Part shown: one piece after another, positions 9,261-17,990 of the stretch
How positions within the stretch are numbered: the first letter of the stretch is position 1
Layout: each line of letters opens with the position of its first letter
Notes under the pieces: generated by a model
What the model was told of the DNA's origin: nothing
Database searches by the model: none
The model's input: the letters and a program-made list of their open reading frames with translations, nothing else
Translations under genes and position numbers: made by a program
Assembly (NCBI GenBank): GCA_020443345.1
Contig: JAGRIH010000036.1
Location: forward strand, 1 to 49,228
Direction of reading: 5' to 3'
Length of the DNA stretch: 49,228 bases
Source of the DNA: Halioglobus sp.
GTDB taxonomy: Bacteria; Pseudomonadota; Gammaproteobacteria; Pseudomonadales; Halieaceae

Positions 9261-9941
9261 ATGGGTATTTTTTCCCGCATGACAGATATCATTAATTCCA
9301 ACATCAACGCCATGCTGGACCAGGCGGAAGATCCCGAGAAGATGGTCCGCCTGATCATCCAGGAGATGGAGGATACACTGGTCGAGGTGCGCAGTTCCTC
9401 CGCCCGCGTGCTGGCGGACAGAAAGGCCGCGGCGCGCCGCCTGGAGCAGGTGGAAGCCGAGGCCGCAAGCTGGGAGGAGAAGGCGCGGCTGGCCATCGCC
9501 AAGGGGCGGGAGGACCTGGCCCGCGCGGCACTGCAGGAAAAGCGCGCCATTGAGGAAGAGCTGTCGATCGTGACGCGGGAGCTGCAGGCCACCGATGAGC
9601 ATATCGAACAGCTCAACAGCGAGGTCGCGCAACTGCAGCAAAAACTCGGCGATGCCCGGGCCAGGCAAAAAGCGCTGCTGCTGCGCGGCAAGACGGTGCA
9701 GTCGCGCATCAAGGTCAAGCGCCAGATACAGCGCGAGGCACTGGATGACGCATTCCAGCGCTTCGAGCACTTCGAGCGGCGCATGGACAGCCTGGAAAGC
9801 CAGCTCGAATCAATGGACCTGGGACGCGATGTGCCGCCGGACCTGGCCGCGGAAATCGACGCGCTGCAGCAGGATGAGTCGATCAACAGCGAGCTGGAGC
9901 GACTGAAATCGGAGATGCACGACAAGGGCGCCAGTCAATAA
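9261..9941 (+). CDS. pspA: Phage shock protein A
   Basis: The 226-residue protein is almost entirely helical and coiled coil, as in PspA/IM30 (ESCRT-III relatives). It begins MGIFSRMTDIINSNINAML, the amphipathic membrane-binding helix, and contains the family segment around EDPEKMVRLII (residues 23-33). PspA holds PspF inactive and, when the inner membrane is damaged, binds the membrane and limits proton leak. The ATG at 9261 follows ACAGGAGA and gives the normal length (E. coli 222). It is the first gene of pspABC. Confidence 0.95.
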   Translation: MGIFSRMTDIINSNINAMLDQAEDPEKMVRLIIQEMEDTLVEVRSSSARVLADRKAAARRLEQVEAEAASWEEKARLAIAKGREDLARAALQEKRAIEEELSIVTRELQATDEHIEQLNSEVAQLQQKLGDARARQKALLLRGKTVQSRIKVKRQIQREALDDAFQRFEHFERRMDSLESQLESMDLGRDVPPDLAAEIDALQQDESINSELERLKSEMHDKGASQ

Positions 9942-9989
9942 CGATAGCAGCGCGATGCGCACCCGCCGCGCTGCCAGAGGAAAGAGTTG

Positions 9990-10247
9990 ATGGAATTCTG
10001 GAAATTCATGTTTGTCCCCACCATCTTGTTCATGGTGATAGTGGCGCCCATGTGGATCACCATGCACTACCGCAGCGTGAACCGCTCGTCGCGCAGCCTG
10101 AAGCGCGAGGACCGGGAGGCCATTGAACACATGCTGGAGACAGTCGACAAATTGACCGAACGCATCGGCACGCTGGAATCCATTCTGGATGACGATCATC
10201 CGCAGTGGCGCCAGCAGGTGAACCGCCACCAGCGCAGTGAGGAGTAA
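9990..10247 (+). CDS. pspB: Phage shock protein B
   Basis: The 85-residue protein has one N-terminal membrane helix (about residues 7-25) and a charged, coiled-coil cytoplasmic tail, the usual form of PspB. With PspC it senses inner-membrane stress and draws PspA away from PspF. The ATG at 9990 follows GAGGAAAGAGTTG. A TTG one codon earlier is possible but less likely. It ends three bases before the pspC ATG. Confidence 0.93.
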   Translation: MEFWKFMFVPTILFMVIVAPMWITMHYRSVNRSSRSLKREDREAIEHMLETVDKLTERIGTLESILDDDHPQWRQQVNRHQRSEE

Positions 10248-10250
10248 ACG

Positions 10251-10781
10251 ATGAGCAAACGATATCGCCGACATCATGCACACACCGGGCGGGGGCACGA
10301 CTGCGGGCGCGGCAAACGCGGTTTTCGCTCGCGCCGCGCCGGCGGCTGGGGCATGAATCTGTACCGCAACACGCGCGAGGGTAAAATCGCCGGGGTCGCC
10401 GCCGGCCTGGCCGATTATTTCGATGTCGCGCCGTGGGTGGTGCGCCTGACCTGGGTCGGCGCTTTCCTGTTCACCGGCACCCTGGCGCTGTGGGCCTACC
10501 TCGGCGCCTGGTTCCTGCTCGCCCCGCGACCCCGGCGGCGCACCGCGGATGACAGCGAGGCCGTGGATGCCGTCTACGAGGAGATGGCAGTCGAGATGGA
10601 ATACGACGAGAAACACCACCACTACCGGCCGCGCAAGGTATTTCGCTACAGCGACAGTTCCAGCGTGCGGCTGCAGCGCGCGCGCGAACGCCTGGATGCG
10701 GCCCTGCGCCGGGTGGAGGACATGGAATCCTATGTGACCTCGCGCCAGTACGATCTCAATCGCGAATTTTCCAAACTGTAG
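10251..10781 (+). CDS. pspC: Phage shock protein C
   Basis: The 176-residue protein carries the PspC domain at about residues 35-92, with the family block GKIAGVAAGLADYFDV followed by a membrane segment. The C-terminal third is charged and likely coiled coil. PspC acts with PspB as the inner-membrane sensor. The ATG at 10251 has GAGGAG just upstream. The first 34 residues are Arg/His/Gly-rich and unlike E. coli PspC, which starts near the internal Met35. No pspD or pspE follows. Confidence 0.92.
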   Translation: MSKRYRRHHAHTGRGHDCGRGKRGFRSRRAGGWGMNLYRNTREGKIAGVAAGLADYFDVAPWVVRLTWVGAFLFTGTLALWAYLGAWFLLAPRPRRRTADDSEAVDAVYEEMAVEMEYDEKHHHYRPRKVFRYSDSSSVRLQRARERLDAALRRVEDMESYVTSRQYDLNREFSKL

Positions 10782-10883
10782 AGCAACGTTCATGCACAGC
10801 GGTCGTTGCGGTACGCATTGGCCGCACCGGGCCGTGAGCGGCACGGGCGGGGGACACCTGCGCGCGGAGTGGGACAGCAGCGC

Positions 10884-12227
10884 TCAGGGTGACAGCACGC
10901 TCGTCGCTATGGAAAAGTACACCAACACACCGACGGCATCCGATATCGTGGTAACCAGCGGGGCGCTGGCCGTCGCCGGATCGAGTCGCAGGCGGCTCAG
11001 CAGGAAGGGCAGCGACATGCCCACCAGGCTGCCGATGACAACCACCAGTACCATGGTCATTCCCACCACCAGGGCGATGTCGTAGCCGCCACGCAGCAAG
11101 CCGACAGGCGAGACGATAAGCGCCATCGTCGCCCCCAGCGCGGTGGCGATGACCACTTCGCGCAGGATCAGGTTGTGCCAGTCCTGCAGGGCCACGTCGC
11201 CGGTGGCCAGCGCGCGCACCATCAGGGTGGCCGCTTGCGAACCCGCATTGCCGCCGCTGTCGATCAGCAGCGGGAGAAAAAACACCAGTGAGACATAGGC
11301 CAGGATGGTGTCTTCAAAGAAGGCGATACCCGCGCCCGAAAAGAGATTCCCGAACACCAGTAGCGCCAGCCAGAGAATCCGCTTGGTGTAGAGAACGTGT
11401 ATCGACGCCTGGCGCACACTTTCCGCAAATGGCTGTACCGTAGCGATTTTCTGGAAATCCTCCGTGGTTTCACGCTGCAGCGCCGCCTCTGCGTCGTCGC
11501 GTGTGATGATGCCGGCCAGCCGGCCAGCGTCATCCACTACCGGCAGTGCGGTCAGGTGGTAGCGGGTGATCAGCCGCGCGACCTCCTCCTGATCCGTGTC
11601 CAGTGCCACGGCGACCGGGGACGGGTCCATCAGATCCGCGACCGGCGTATCGGCGCCCGCCAGCATCAGCTCGTGCAGGCGTACCGTGCCAATCAGCCGC
11701 CCCTTGGTATCCAGCACGTAGGAGCGGTAGATCATTTCCGTTCGGGGCGCCTCGCGTCGCAGCGCACCGATGGCGTCAGCGGCCGACATGGATGTGGTGA
11801 GCGCCGCGTAACCCGATGTCATGATTGCACCGGCGGTCTCTTCGGCATAGGTGGAAAGGCGGCGGATGTCCTCGCGCTCGGTGGGTGCGAGGTCCGCCAA
11901 CAGTTGCCGCTGCGCCGGCGGTGGCAACTGCTTGAACAGGTCGGCGCGATCGTCCGCATTCATCTGCGTGACGATCTGTGTCAGTTCGCCGGGCGGCAGC
12001 CGTTGCGCCAGTTCCGTCTGGGTAGTCAGTGGCAGATAGCTGAATGTGGTCGCTCGGCGCGGCAGGGCCAGCGACAGGATCTGCTCGATCGCCAGGTCGG
12101 CCGGTAGCTCCGCCAGCCAGGCGGCGAGATCAACGGCATGGGCGTTCTCGATAAACTCGTGAAGGTTTGCCGTTGAAACGCCCGCCGGGAGCGCGGCGTC
12201 GTCCAGGTTTGTTTCTTTCGGGTTCAT
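10884..12227 (-). CDS. mgtE: Magnesium transporter MgtE
   Basis: The 447-residue protein has the full MgtE layout. It begins with a helical N domain, followed by two CBS domains that sense cytosolic Mg2+ (roughly residues 135-265). About five C-terminal membrane helices form the channel. The segment DSGGNAGSQAATLMVRAL near residues 334-351 is the family's most conserved stretch, lining the ion path. MgtE is a Mg2+ channel of the inner membrane that closes when cytosolic Mg2+ is high. The frame is open further back to 12425, but the ATG at 12227 with AAGGACC upstream gives the family length. I saw no M-box riboswitch in the leader. Confidence 0.92.
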   Translation of the reverse strand: MNPKETNLDDAALPAGVSTANLHEFIENAHAVDLAAWLAELPADLAIEQILSLALPRRATTFSYLPLTTQTELAQRLPPGELTQIVTQMNADDRADLFKQLPPPAQRQLLADLAPTEREDIRRLSTYAEETAGAIMTSGYAALTTSMSAADAIGALRREAPRTEMIYRSYVLDTKGRLIGTVRLHELMLAGADTPVADLMDPSPVAVALDTDQEEVARLITRYHLTALPVVDDAGRLAGIITRDDAEAALQRETTEDFQKIATVQPFAESVRQASIHVLYTKRILWLALLVFGNLFSGAGIAFFEDTILAYVSLVFFLPLLIDSGGNAGSQAATLMVRALATGDVALQDWHNLILREVVIATALGATMALIVSPVGLLRGGYDIALVVGMTMVLVVVIGSLVGMSLPFLLSRLRLDPATASAPLVTTISDAVGVLVYFSIATSVLSP

Positions 12228-12628
12228 CAGTCTGGTCCTTGTTGGCTGGGGGCCTGTCGCATCCGGGCTTCCCGCCAGGCGCGCGACAAACAGGCAGGTT
12301 TTCCCTCTTCCCAGTAATTTCATTCGGGTTTTGACAGGTGCCTGATACGCCTGTCGGGACAAACCGCGATAGTGGGCGAGGCAGGCTCCTGCGGCAACCG
12401 CCAAAGCTTCAAAATCCTGGTGCACGTGCGGATTGCCGGGCTCTGCCCCGCGTGGGGGGCCTGCAAACGCGCATGGTCTTGCACCGATATCGGCACCACC
12501 TCGATCACCAGCACCGCCGCAATAAAAAGTTCTTCAAACTGTGAACGAGGCACTGTCTGCCTCTTTCCTGCGAAGTTAATCTTCGCTATTGTTCAGCTGT
12601 CAGTCTGATTATAAAAGGCGGCACAACG
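12228..12628. other. Intergenic region between mgtE and lipase copy 1
   Basis: This 401-base divergent region contains only short, unconvincing frames. It must hold the promoters of both flanking genes, but no clear -35/-10 pair stands out. The last 50 bases repeat before the second lipase gene. A perfect inverted repeat CGAAG-TTAAT-CTTCG is at 12571-12585. Confidence 0.5.
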
Positions 12629-12631
12629 ATG
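12577..12631 (+). repeat. Duplicated leader, copy 1
   Basis: From TAATCTTCGCTAT through the ATG at 12629 the sequence aligns without gaps to 13493-13547. The distance from motif to ATG is 52 bases in both copies. This copy lacks the AAGGAGT and the first ATG that copy 2 has: TTATGAAAGG in copy 2 is TTATAAAAGG here. Confidence 0.75.
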
Positions 12632-13441
12632 CGGGCAAGGCATTCGGGCGATTTCTCTGGGTCTGTCGCTGCGATGCGCGCGGAGCCCTATGTACCCCCG
12701 CCCGCTGCGCTCCTGACGCTCACCGAGGCGCACCGGGCGGTCGTCGAACTGCTGGCACTGCATATCAGCCGCGGCAGACTGCACAAGATCGCGCCCGCGG
12801 GCGACGGCCATCCGGTGATGCTGTTGCCCGGGTTCATGGGTGGGGACGGCTACAGCCTGTCCTTGCGCCGCTTTTTATCCAGGCTCGGCTATCCGGCCCA
12901 CGGCTGGGGTATGGGGCGCAATTTCGGTCCTCGCGAGGGCGTGCTGGAGGCCCTGGAGCAGCGTGTCGATGCGATGTGCCAGGAGTATGGCACCAAGATA
13001 TCGCTGGTCGGCCACTCCCTCGGCGGGATTTTTGCCCGGGAACTGGCCCGCGAGTTGCCCGACAGCATCCGTCAGGTCATTTCGCTGGGTAGCCCGTTTG
13101 GCAAAGGCCGTATGGCGGCATCTCTGCCATCTCGCCTGTTCACTGCACTGAACCCACCGGAAGAGTTGACTATCGAGCAGGATATTCTGCACGAAGCGCC
13201 GCCGGTACCCACCACGGCGATCTACTCCCGGGGCGATGGCATCGTCAACTGGCGGACCACGCTGCAGGTCGACGGACACGCCCAGACCGAGAGTATCCGG
13301 GTGCGCGGCAGCCACTGTGGCATGACGCTCAACCCCGCCATCTGGCTTGTCATCGCCGAACGGCTGGCGCTGCCCGCGGACCGCTGGCAGCCGTTTCGGG
13401 GCGGCAGCCTGTCCCGTCTGGTTTATCCGCGTGTCAGTTGA
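12629..13441 (+). CDS. Lipase-like alpha/beta hydrolase, tandem copy 1
   Basis: The 270-residue protein has an alpha/beta hydrolase core. The nucleophile elbow is GHSLGG with Ser130. Likely partners are Asp203 in SRGDGIV and His229 in RGSHCGM. An oxyanion loop LPGFMGGD lies at 66-73. The fold is that of triacylglycerol lipases and esterases. The actual ester substrate is unknown. There is no clear signal peptide, so it may be cytosolic. It is most similar to the next gene over nearly the whole length, diverging mainly in the first 25 residues and around residues 157-168. It has no strong Shine-Dalgarno sequence, only AAAGG about 10 bases upstream. Confidence 0.75.
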   Translation: MRARHSGDFSGSVAAMRAEPYVPPPAALLTLTEAHRAVVELLALHISRGRLHKIAPAGDGHPVMLLPGFMGGDGYSLSLRRFLSRLGYPAHGWGMGRNFGPREGVLEALEQRVDAMCQEYGTKISLVGHSLGGIFARELARELPDSIRQVISLGSPFGKGRMAASLPSRLFTALNPPEELTIEQDILHEAPPVPTTAIYSRGDGIVNWRTTLQVDGHAQTESIRVRGSHCGMTLNPAIWLVIAERLALPADRWQPFRGGSLSRLVYPRVS

Positions 13442-13492
13442 ACCGCGCGAAGGCCCGGCGGCGGCCGCCGTCACCACACTTTTCAGGATAGC

Positions 13493-13547
13493 TAATCTTC
13501 GCTATGCTTTGCCAAGGAGTCTGCTTATGAAAGGTGGCACCGTGATG
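13493..13547 (+). repeat. Duplicated leader, copy 2
   Basis: This is the second copy of the region at 12577-12631, offset by 916 bp without gaps. Here a good ribosome site AAGGAGT (13514-13520) precedes an ATG at 13527, six codons before the ATG that aligns with the copy 1 start. Confidence 0.75.
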
Positions 13548-14360
13548 CAAGCAACGACCGCGCAAGTGCAGGCCGGGGCGCCCGGCGTCTCCGCCGACGG
13601 GGCCGGCGGCCCATCCCCCAGTGCGCTGCTGGCGCTCACCGAAGCCCATCGGGCAGTAGTGGAACTGGTGGCCCTGAAGTTCAGCCGCCGCAGACTGTAC
13701 CAGGTGGCGCCGGAGGGTGACGGCCACCCGGTGATGGTGCTGCCGGGTTTCATGGGCGGCGACGGTTACAATCTCTCGCTGCGCCGCTTCTTGTCCAGGC
13801 TCGGCTACCCGGCGCACGGCTGGGGTATGGGGCGCAACCTGGGGCCTCGCGACGGCGCGGTGCTTGAAGCGCTGGAACGGCGTGTCGACGCCATGTGCGA
13901 GCAGTACGGAGCTAAAATTTCGCTGGTCGGCCACTCCCTGGGTGGCCTCTTCGCGCGGGAGTTGGCGCATCGGCTTCCGGACGGTATCCGCCAGGTGATC
14001 ACCCTGGGCACGCCCGTCAAGATAGTCACCACGCAGGACTCACTGCTCGCCCGCCTGTTTACCGCGTTGAACCCGCCCGAACAGGCGCCTCTCGGGCAGT
14101 GGCGGCTGCACGAGGTGCCGCCGGTGCCCACGACCTCCATCTACTCCCGCGGGGACGGCATCGTCAGCTGGCAGACCGCCCTGCAGGTCGACGGTCATCC
14201 GCAGACCCAGAGTATTCAGGTGCGCGGCAGCCACAGCGGGATGACCCTCAACCCCTTTATCTGGTTTCTCATTGCGGAGCGACTGGCGGTGCCCGCGGGC
14301 CGCTGGCAACCGTTCAAGCGCGGCAGTTGGCACAGCCTGGCCTATCCACGCGTCAGCTGA
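13527..14360 (+). CDS. Lipase-like alpha/beta hydrolase, tandem copy 2
   Basis: This 277-residue paralog of the preceding gene keeps all likely catalytic parts: Ser137 in GHSLGG, Asp210 in SRGDGIV and His236 in GSHSGM. The oxyanion loop LPGFMGGD is at 72-79. The ATG at 13527 is chosen because AAGGAGT sits at the right distance. An ATG six codons later matches the start of copy 1. The gene ends 8 bp inside the convergent radical SAM gene. Both copies lie on the same strand 85 bases apart, so they may share a transcript, though each has its own copy of the leader. Substrate unknown. Confidence 0.75.
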   Translation: MKGGTVMQATTAQVQAGAPGVSADGAGGPSPSALLALTEAHRAVVELVALKFSRRRLYQVAPEGDGHPVMVLPGFMGGDGYNLSLRRFLSRLGYPAHGWGMGRNLGPRDGAVLEALERRVDAMCEQYGAKISLVGHSLGGLFARELAHRLPDGIRQVITLGTPVKIVTTQDSLLARLFTALNPPEQAPLGQWRLHEVPPVPTTSIYSRGDGIVSWQTALQVDGHPQTQSIQVRGSHSGMTLNPFIWFLIAERLAVPAGRWQPFKRGSWHSLAYPRVS

Positions 14361-15465
14361 ACAGCTCGTACTGGGCTGCGCTGGATGGCGTCGCCCGGGC
14401 ATCCCCTGCCGTGGGCGCGGGCGGCCTGAACAGATCAGTGCGTGTCGGCGGCGCCTCGCCCCGCTGGAGTCCCAGCTGTTTGCAGCACAGCCGAAAACGC
14501 TGCTCCAGCAGTTGTGCAAACGTTCCCGTGCCGCGCATGCGGTGCCCGAAGCGGTTGTCGTAATCGGCGCCGCCGTGGCACTGGCGCAACAGGCTGATCA
14601 CATGGCTGGCGCGCAGCGGGTAGTGCTGCCCCAGCCATTCGAAAAACAGCTCGCGAACCTCCAGCGGCAGGCGCAGCAGCAGGTAGTTTGCCGAGACGGC
14701 ACCGGCCTGTTGAGCGCGTTGCAGGATGCTCTCCATGTCGACGTCGTTGAGTGCCGGTATCACCGGGGCGAACAACACCGCCACGGGAACACCGGCGTCG
14801 CTGAGCGCCTGCACCGCGGCCAGTCTGGCACTGGCCGACGCGGCCCGCGGCTCCATGGTGCGTTTCAGGTCATCGTCCAGTGTGGTGATACTGATGGCAA
14901 CACGGCACAGGTTTCGCGCTGCCATATCGGCCAGGATATCCACATCGCGCGTCACCAGTGCGCCCTTGGTGATGATGGTGACGGGATGCGCGCAGTCGCG
15001 CAGCACTTCCAGCACCTGTCGGGTAATGCGCTGCGCTTTCTCCACTGGCTGGTAGGGGTCGGTATTGGCGCCCAGGGTAATGCTGCGGCAGCGGTAGCCC
15101 GGGCGCGCCAGTTCCCGTCTCAGTTGCCGCGCCGCGTTGCGCTTGCAGGTCAGCCGGGTTTCGAAGTCCACGCCGGGTGACAAATCCAGGTAGGCGTGGC
15201 TGGGGCGGGCGTAGCAGTAGATGCAGCCGTGCTCGCAACCCTGGTAGGGGTTGATGGATTGCTCGAAGGGGATATCCGGTGAGCGGTTGCGCGAGATGAT
15301 GCTGCGCGCGTCCACGGCACGGCACTCAGTGACGGGCGAGGGCCCCTCGATACCGTCATCCCAGGCCGCGCTCGTGGGCTGAAATCGACTGCCCCGATTA
15401 CTCAGCGCGCCGCGGCCCTTGCGCGCGCTGCGCTGACTGATGATGAGGTCGTTGTTTTCGCCCAT
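14353..15465 (-). CDS. PA0069-family radical SAM protein
   Basis: The 370-residue protein carries the radical SAM cluster motif CEHGCIYC with Cys77, Cys81 and Cys84, which bind a 4Fe-4S cluster that cleaves S-adenosylmethionine. The rest of the barrel (ITLGANTDPYQPVEK, TIITKGALVTRD) resembles SplB-like and PA0069-type proteins. Their reaction is not established; they lack the second cysteine set of sulfatase-maturing enzymes. The frame opens at 15501, but ATG 15465 gives the usual N-terminus with basic residues before the IPFEQSINPY block. Its 3' end overlaps lipase copy 2 by 8 bp on the opposite strand. Confidence 0.85.
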   Translation of the reverse strand: MGENNDLIISQRSARKGRGALSNRGSRFQPTSAAWDDGIEGPSPVTECRAVDARSIISRNRSPDIPFEQSINPYQGCEHGCIYCYARPSHAYLDLSPGVDFETRLTCKRNAARQLRRELARPGYRCRSITLGANTDPYQPVEKAQRITRQVLEVLRDCAHPVTIITKGALVTRDVDILADMAARNLCRVAISITTLDDDLKRTMEPRAASASARLAAVQALSDAGVPVAVLFAPVIPALNDVDMESILQRAQQAGAVSANYLLLRLPLEVRELFFEWLGQHYPLRASHVISLLRQCHGGADYDNRFGHRMRGTGTFAQLLEQRFRLCCKQLGLQRGEAPPTRTDLFRPPAPTAGDARATPSSAAQYELFS

Positions 15466-15680
15466 GTCGCCACCCGATACTGGATAAAAAAACAGTACCA
15501 CGGGGGTGCTGACACTGGCAAGGTCTGCTTGCCGCTTCCTGTTTGGTGGGGCAAAAAAAAAGTTGTAGGCTAACCCGGGTCCTGGTTGCGGTGCGCTTTG
15601 CAGCGGCCGTCGCCAGCCAATCCGGGCGGGCAGTGGCAGCGCCCGAACGATAATAGAACACGGACACGGGAGCTGCCGGC

Positions 15681-16910
15681 ATGCTGCACCGAATCTGGCT
15701 GGGCTTTTTTGTGCTGGCTTTCGCCTGTGGCGTCTACCAGTGGCTGGGGCCGGGTGATTACGCGGTGTTCCAGCGCATGGTCGCAGCCCTGTTTGATATG
15801 GCGGCCTTGTCGGTTGAGCTGGCCATCGGCCTGATCGGGCTGATGGCGCTGTGGCTGGGCGTGGTGAAGGTGGGGGAGGCCAGTGGCCTGATAGACAAGC
15901 TGTCGCGCGCGCTGTCGCCGCTGTTTACCCGCCTGATGCCCGACGTGCCCGCCGGACACCCGGCCATTTCTTCGATGACGCTCAACCTGTCCGCCAATAT
16001 CCTGGGGCTGGACAACGCCGCCACGCCGCTGGGTATCAAGGCGATGCAGGACCTGCAGAGCCTGAACCCGCGCCCGGACGTGGCCAGTAACGCGCAGATC
16101 CTGTTTCTGGTGCTCAACACCTCGGCGGTCACCCTGTTCCCGGTTACCATATTGCTGTACCGGGCCCAACTCGGCGCGCCCGATCCCGCGGCGGTGTTTA
16201 TCCCCATCCTGATCGCCACCAGTTGCTCCACCCTGGCCGGTTTGCTGGTCACCGCCTGGGTGCAGCGTATCCGCCTGTGGGACACCGTGGTGCTGTGCTT
16301 CCTGCTCGGCGGCGCTGTCCTGCTGCTGGCGCTGATTGCGTGGTTTGCCACGCTCGGTGCGCAGGAACTGCAGCGGCAGTCCAGCCTGTTCAGCAACCTG
16401 CTGATCATCGGCCTGGTCCTGTTGTTCCTGCTCAGCGCCCACTGGCGCGGGGTCAACGTCTACGACAGTTTTATCGAGGGCGCCAGGGAGGGCTTTGCCA
16501 CCGCCGTCGGTATCATCCCCTACCTGCTGGCCATGCTGGTGGCAATCGGCGTGTTCCGCGCCAGCGGCGCGCTGGATCTGTTGCTGGGCGCCGTGCGCGG
16601 CCTGGTGGCGCTGGGCGGTTGGGACGCGCGCTGGGTGGACGCGCTGCCCACGGCGCTGATGAAGCCCCTGTCGGGTTCCGGCGCCCGGGCCATGATGATC
16701 GATACCATGCACAGCTTCGGTGTCGATTCCTTCCAGGGACGGCTGGCGGCCACTCTGCAGGGCTCCACCGAAACCACTTTTTATGTGCTGGCGGTGTATT
16801 TTGGCGCCGTCGGTATCCGCCACGCGCGCCACGCGCTGGCCTGCGGTCTGGCCGCCGACGCGGCGGGAATGACCGCGGCCATTGCGGTGGCCTACTGGTT
16901 TTACGGCTGA
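15681..16910 (+). CDS. SpmA-SpmB fused nucleoside-recognition membrane protein
   Basis: The 409-residue protein has about ten hydrophobic segments and two Gate/nucleoside-recognition halves. The first half has the SpmA signatures LNLSANILGLDNAATPLGIKAM (near 100) and NTSAVTLFPVT. The second half has the SpmB signature PLSGSGARAMMID (near 332) followed by GSTETTFYVLAVYFGAV. In Bacillus the two are separate spore-maturation proteins. In proteobacteria the fused form is common and its role is unknown, perhaps small-molecule transport or control of membrane dehydration. No sporulation gene is nearby. The ATG at 15681 begins directly at the first membrane helix. Confidence 0.85.
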   Translation: MLHRIWLGFFVLAFACGVYQWLGPGDYAVFQRMVAALFDMAALSVELAIGLIGLMALWLGVVKVGEASGLIDKLSRALSPLFTRLMPDVPAGHPAISSMTLNLSANILGLDNAATPLGIKAMQDLQSLNPRPDVASNAQILFLVLNTSAVTLFPVTILLYRAQLGAPDPAAVFIPILIATSCSTLAGLLVTAWVQRIRLWDTVVLCFLLGGAVLLLALIAWFATLGAQELQRQSSLFSNLLIIGLVLLFLLSAHWRGVNVYDSFIEGAREGFATAVGIIPYLLAMLVAIGVFRASGALDLLLGAVRGLVALGGWDARWVDALPTALMKPLSGSGARAMMIDTMHSFGVDSFQGRLAATLQGSTETTFYVLAVYFGAVGIRHARHALACGLAADAAGMTAAIAVAYWFYG

Positions 16911-17060
16911 CGGTGTCCCGGTGGCGCGGGCGCGACGCTTGCCGGGGCATTGATCAATGGCGATGCACTTAATTGAGCATACTTTGATCCAGGCCCCTTC
17001 CCACTTTATTCCCAGCGCCTATAATCGAGCCACAGTTAATACACAGCGCGGGAGAGTCGC

Positions 17061-17936
17061 ATGCACAAGGGTAAGCTACTGATCATTGCCGATGTGGAAA
17101 ACCGGTGCCATGCCACGCCCAGGGGTCTGGCACTGGCCGCGTCACTGCAGCAGGATGCCGATATGGTGGCGTTTACCTACGCGCCCCTGAAACGGCTCAA
17201 GGTGCAGGGCCCTGAACAGACCGCCATCCGCCAGCGCCTGCTGCAGGAGCGCGAGGCTGCCGTGCAGGCGCGCATCGACAAATACCGCCAGTCCGGACAA
17301 AAAGTGGGACTCAAGGTGGTCTGGACCAAGGATATTCACACCTGGATTGAAAAAAACTGCACCGACGATACGTACACGGCGGTAATAAAAACCGGCAACC
17401 GCTCGGAATCCCTGCTGCACACCTCTACCGACTGGCGCCTGCTGCGCGAGTGTCCGATACCGGTCATGCTGGTCTGCGAGAAAAAGTGGAGCGGCACCAA
17501 GCCGGTGCTGGCGACGCTGGATCTGTCCACTTCGGTGGCCAGCAAGCGCCGGCTGAATCACAAGGTGCTGGGCAATGCCCTGTGGTTATCCCAGGCGCTG
17601 GGTGTGGAGTTGCAGGTGATCTCCGCCATTGAAGTGCCGACCCTGCTGGCGGACCTGGACCTGGTTGACCCGGGCACCTATGCGCGCGAGGCGCGCGAGG
17701 ACATGGAGGCGGAAATCAAGAAGCTCGCCGCGCTGTTCGATCTGCCCGCCAGTGTCTTTACCTGCAAACGCGGCCCGGTGGAAAAAGTCATCACCAGCCA
17801 CGCGGCAAAAATACGCGCCCAGATCGTGGTGATGGGCACGGTGGGCCGCACCGGGGTCAAGGCCGCGCTGATGGGCAATACGGCAGAGAACGTGCTGCGC
17901 CACCTGAAGACCGACGTGTTCGCCATCAAGCCCTGA
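17061..17936 (+). CDS. Tandem-domain universal stress protein (UspE-like)
   Basis: The 291-residue protein contains two Usp domains (about 1-140 and 150-291). The second has the nucleotide-loop pattern GTVGRTGVKAALMGNTAENV near its end. Two-domain Usp proteins such as E. coli UspE are cytosolic and linked to survival in stationary phase and under membrane stress. The exact activity is not known. GGGAGAG precedes the ATG at normal distance, and a TATAAT at 17020-17025 is a possible -10 box without a clear -35. A stem-loop follows 25 bases after the stop, so it looks monocistronic. Confidence 0.85.
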   Translation: MHKGKLLIIADVENRCHATPRGLALAASLQQDADMVAFTYAPLKRLKVQGPEQTAIRQRLLQEREAAVQARIDKYRQSGQKVGLKVVWTKDIHTWIEKNCTDDTYTAVIKTGNRSESLLHTSTDWRLLRECPIPVMLVCEKKWSGTKPVLATLDLSTSVASKRRLNHKVLGNALWLSQALGVELQVISAIEVPTLLADLDLVDPGTYAREAREDMEAEIKKLAALFDLPASVFTCKRGPVEKVITSHAAKIRAQIVVMGTVGRTGVKAALMGNTAENVLRHLKTDVFAIKP

Positions 17937-17961
17937 AAAGGGAATAAGCACATGCTGTACA

Positions 17962-17990
17962 GGCCCGAAAAAAATATGTCGGGCCATTTG
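17962..17990 (+). terminator. Stem-loop after the universal stress gene
   Basis: GGCCCGA (17962-17968) and TCGGGCC (17979-17985) form a perfect 7-bp stem with a 10-base loop, followed by ATTTG and CTATTT. The T-tract is short and broken, so termination may be partial. Confidence 0.5.

Noticed and set aside
12228-12400. M-box magnesium riboswitch in the mgtE leader
   Set aside because: The conserved paired elements of the M-box were not found, and the motif is rare in gammaproteobacteria.
14353-15465. Anaerobic sulfatase-maturing enzyme
   Set aside because: Only one CxxxCxxC cluster is present; the extra cysteine groups of anSME are missing and the sequence matches the PA0069 group.
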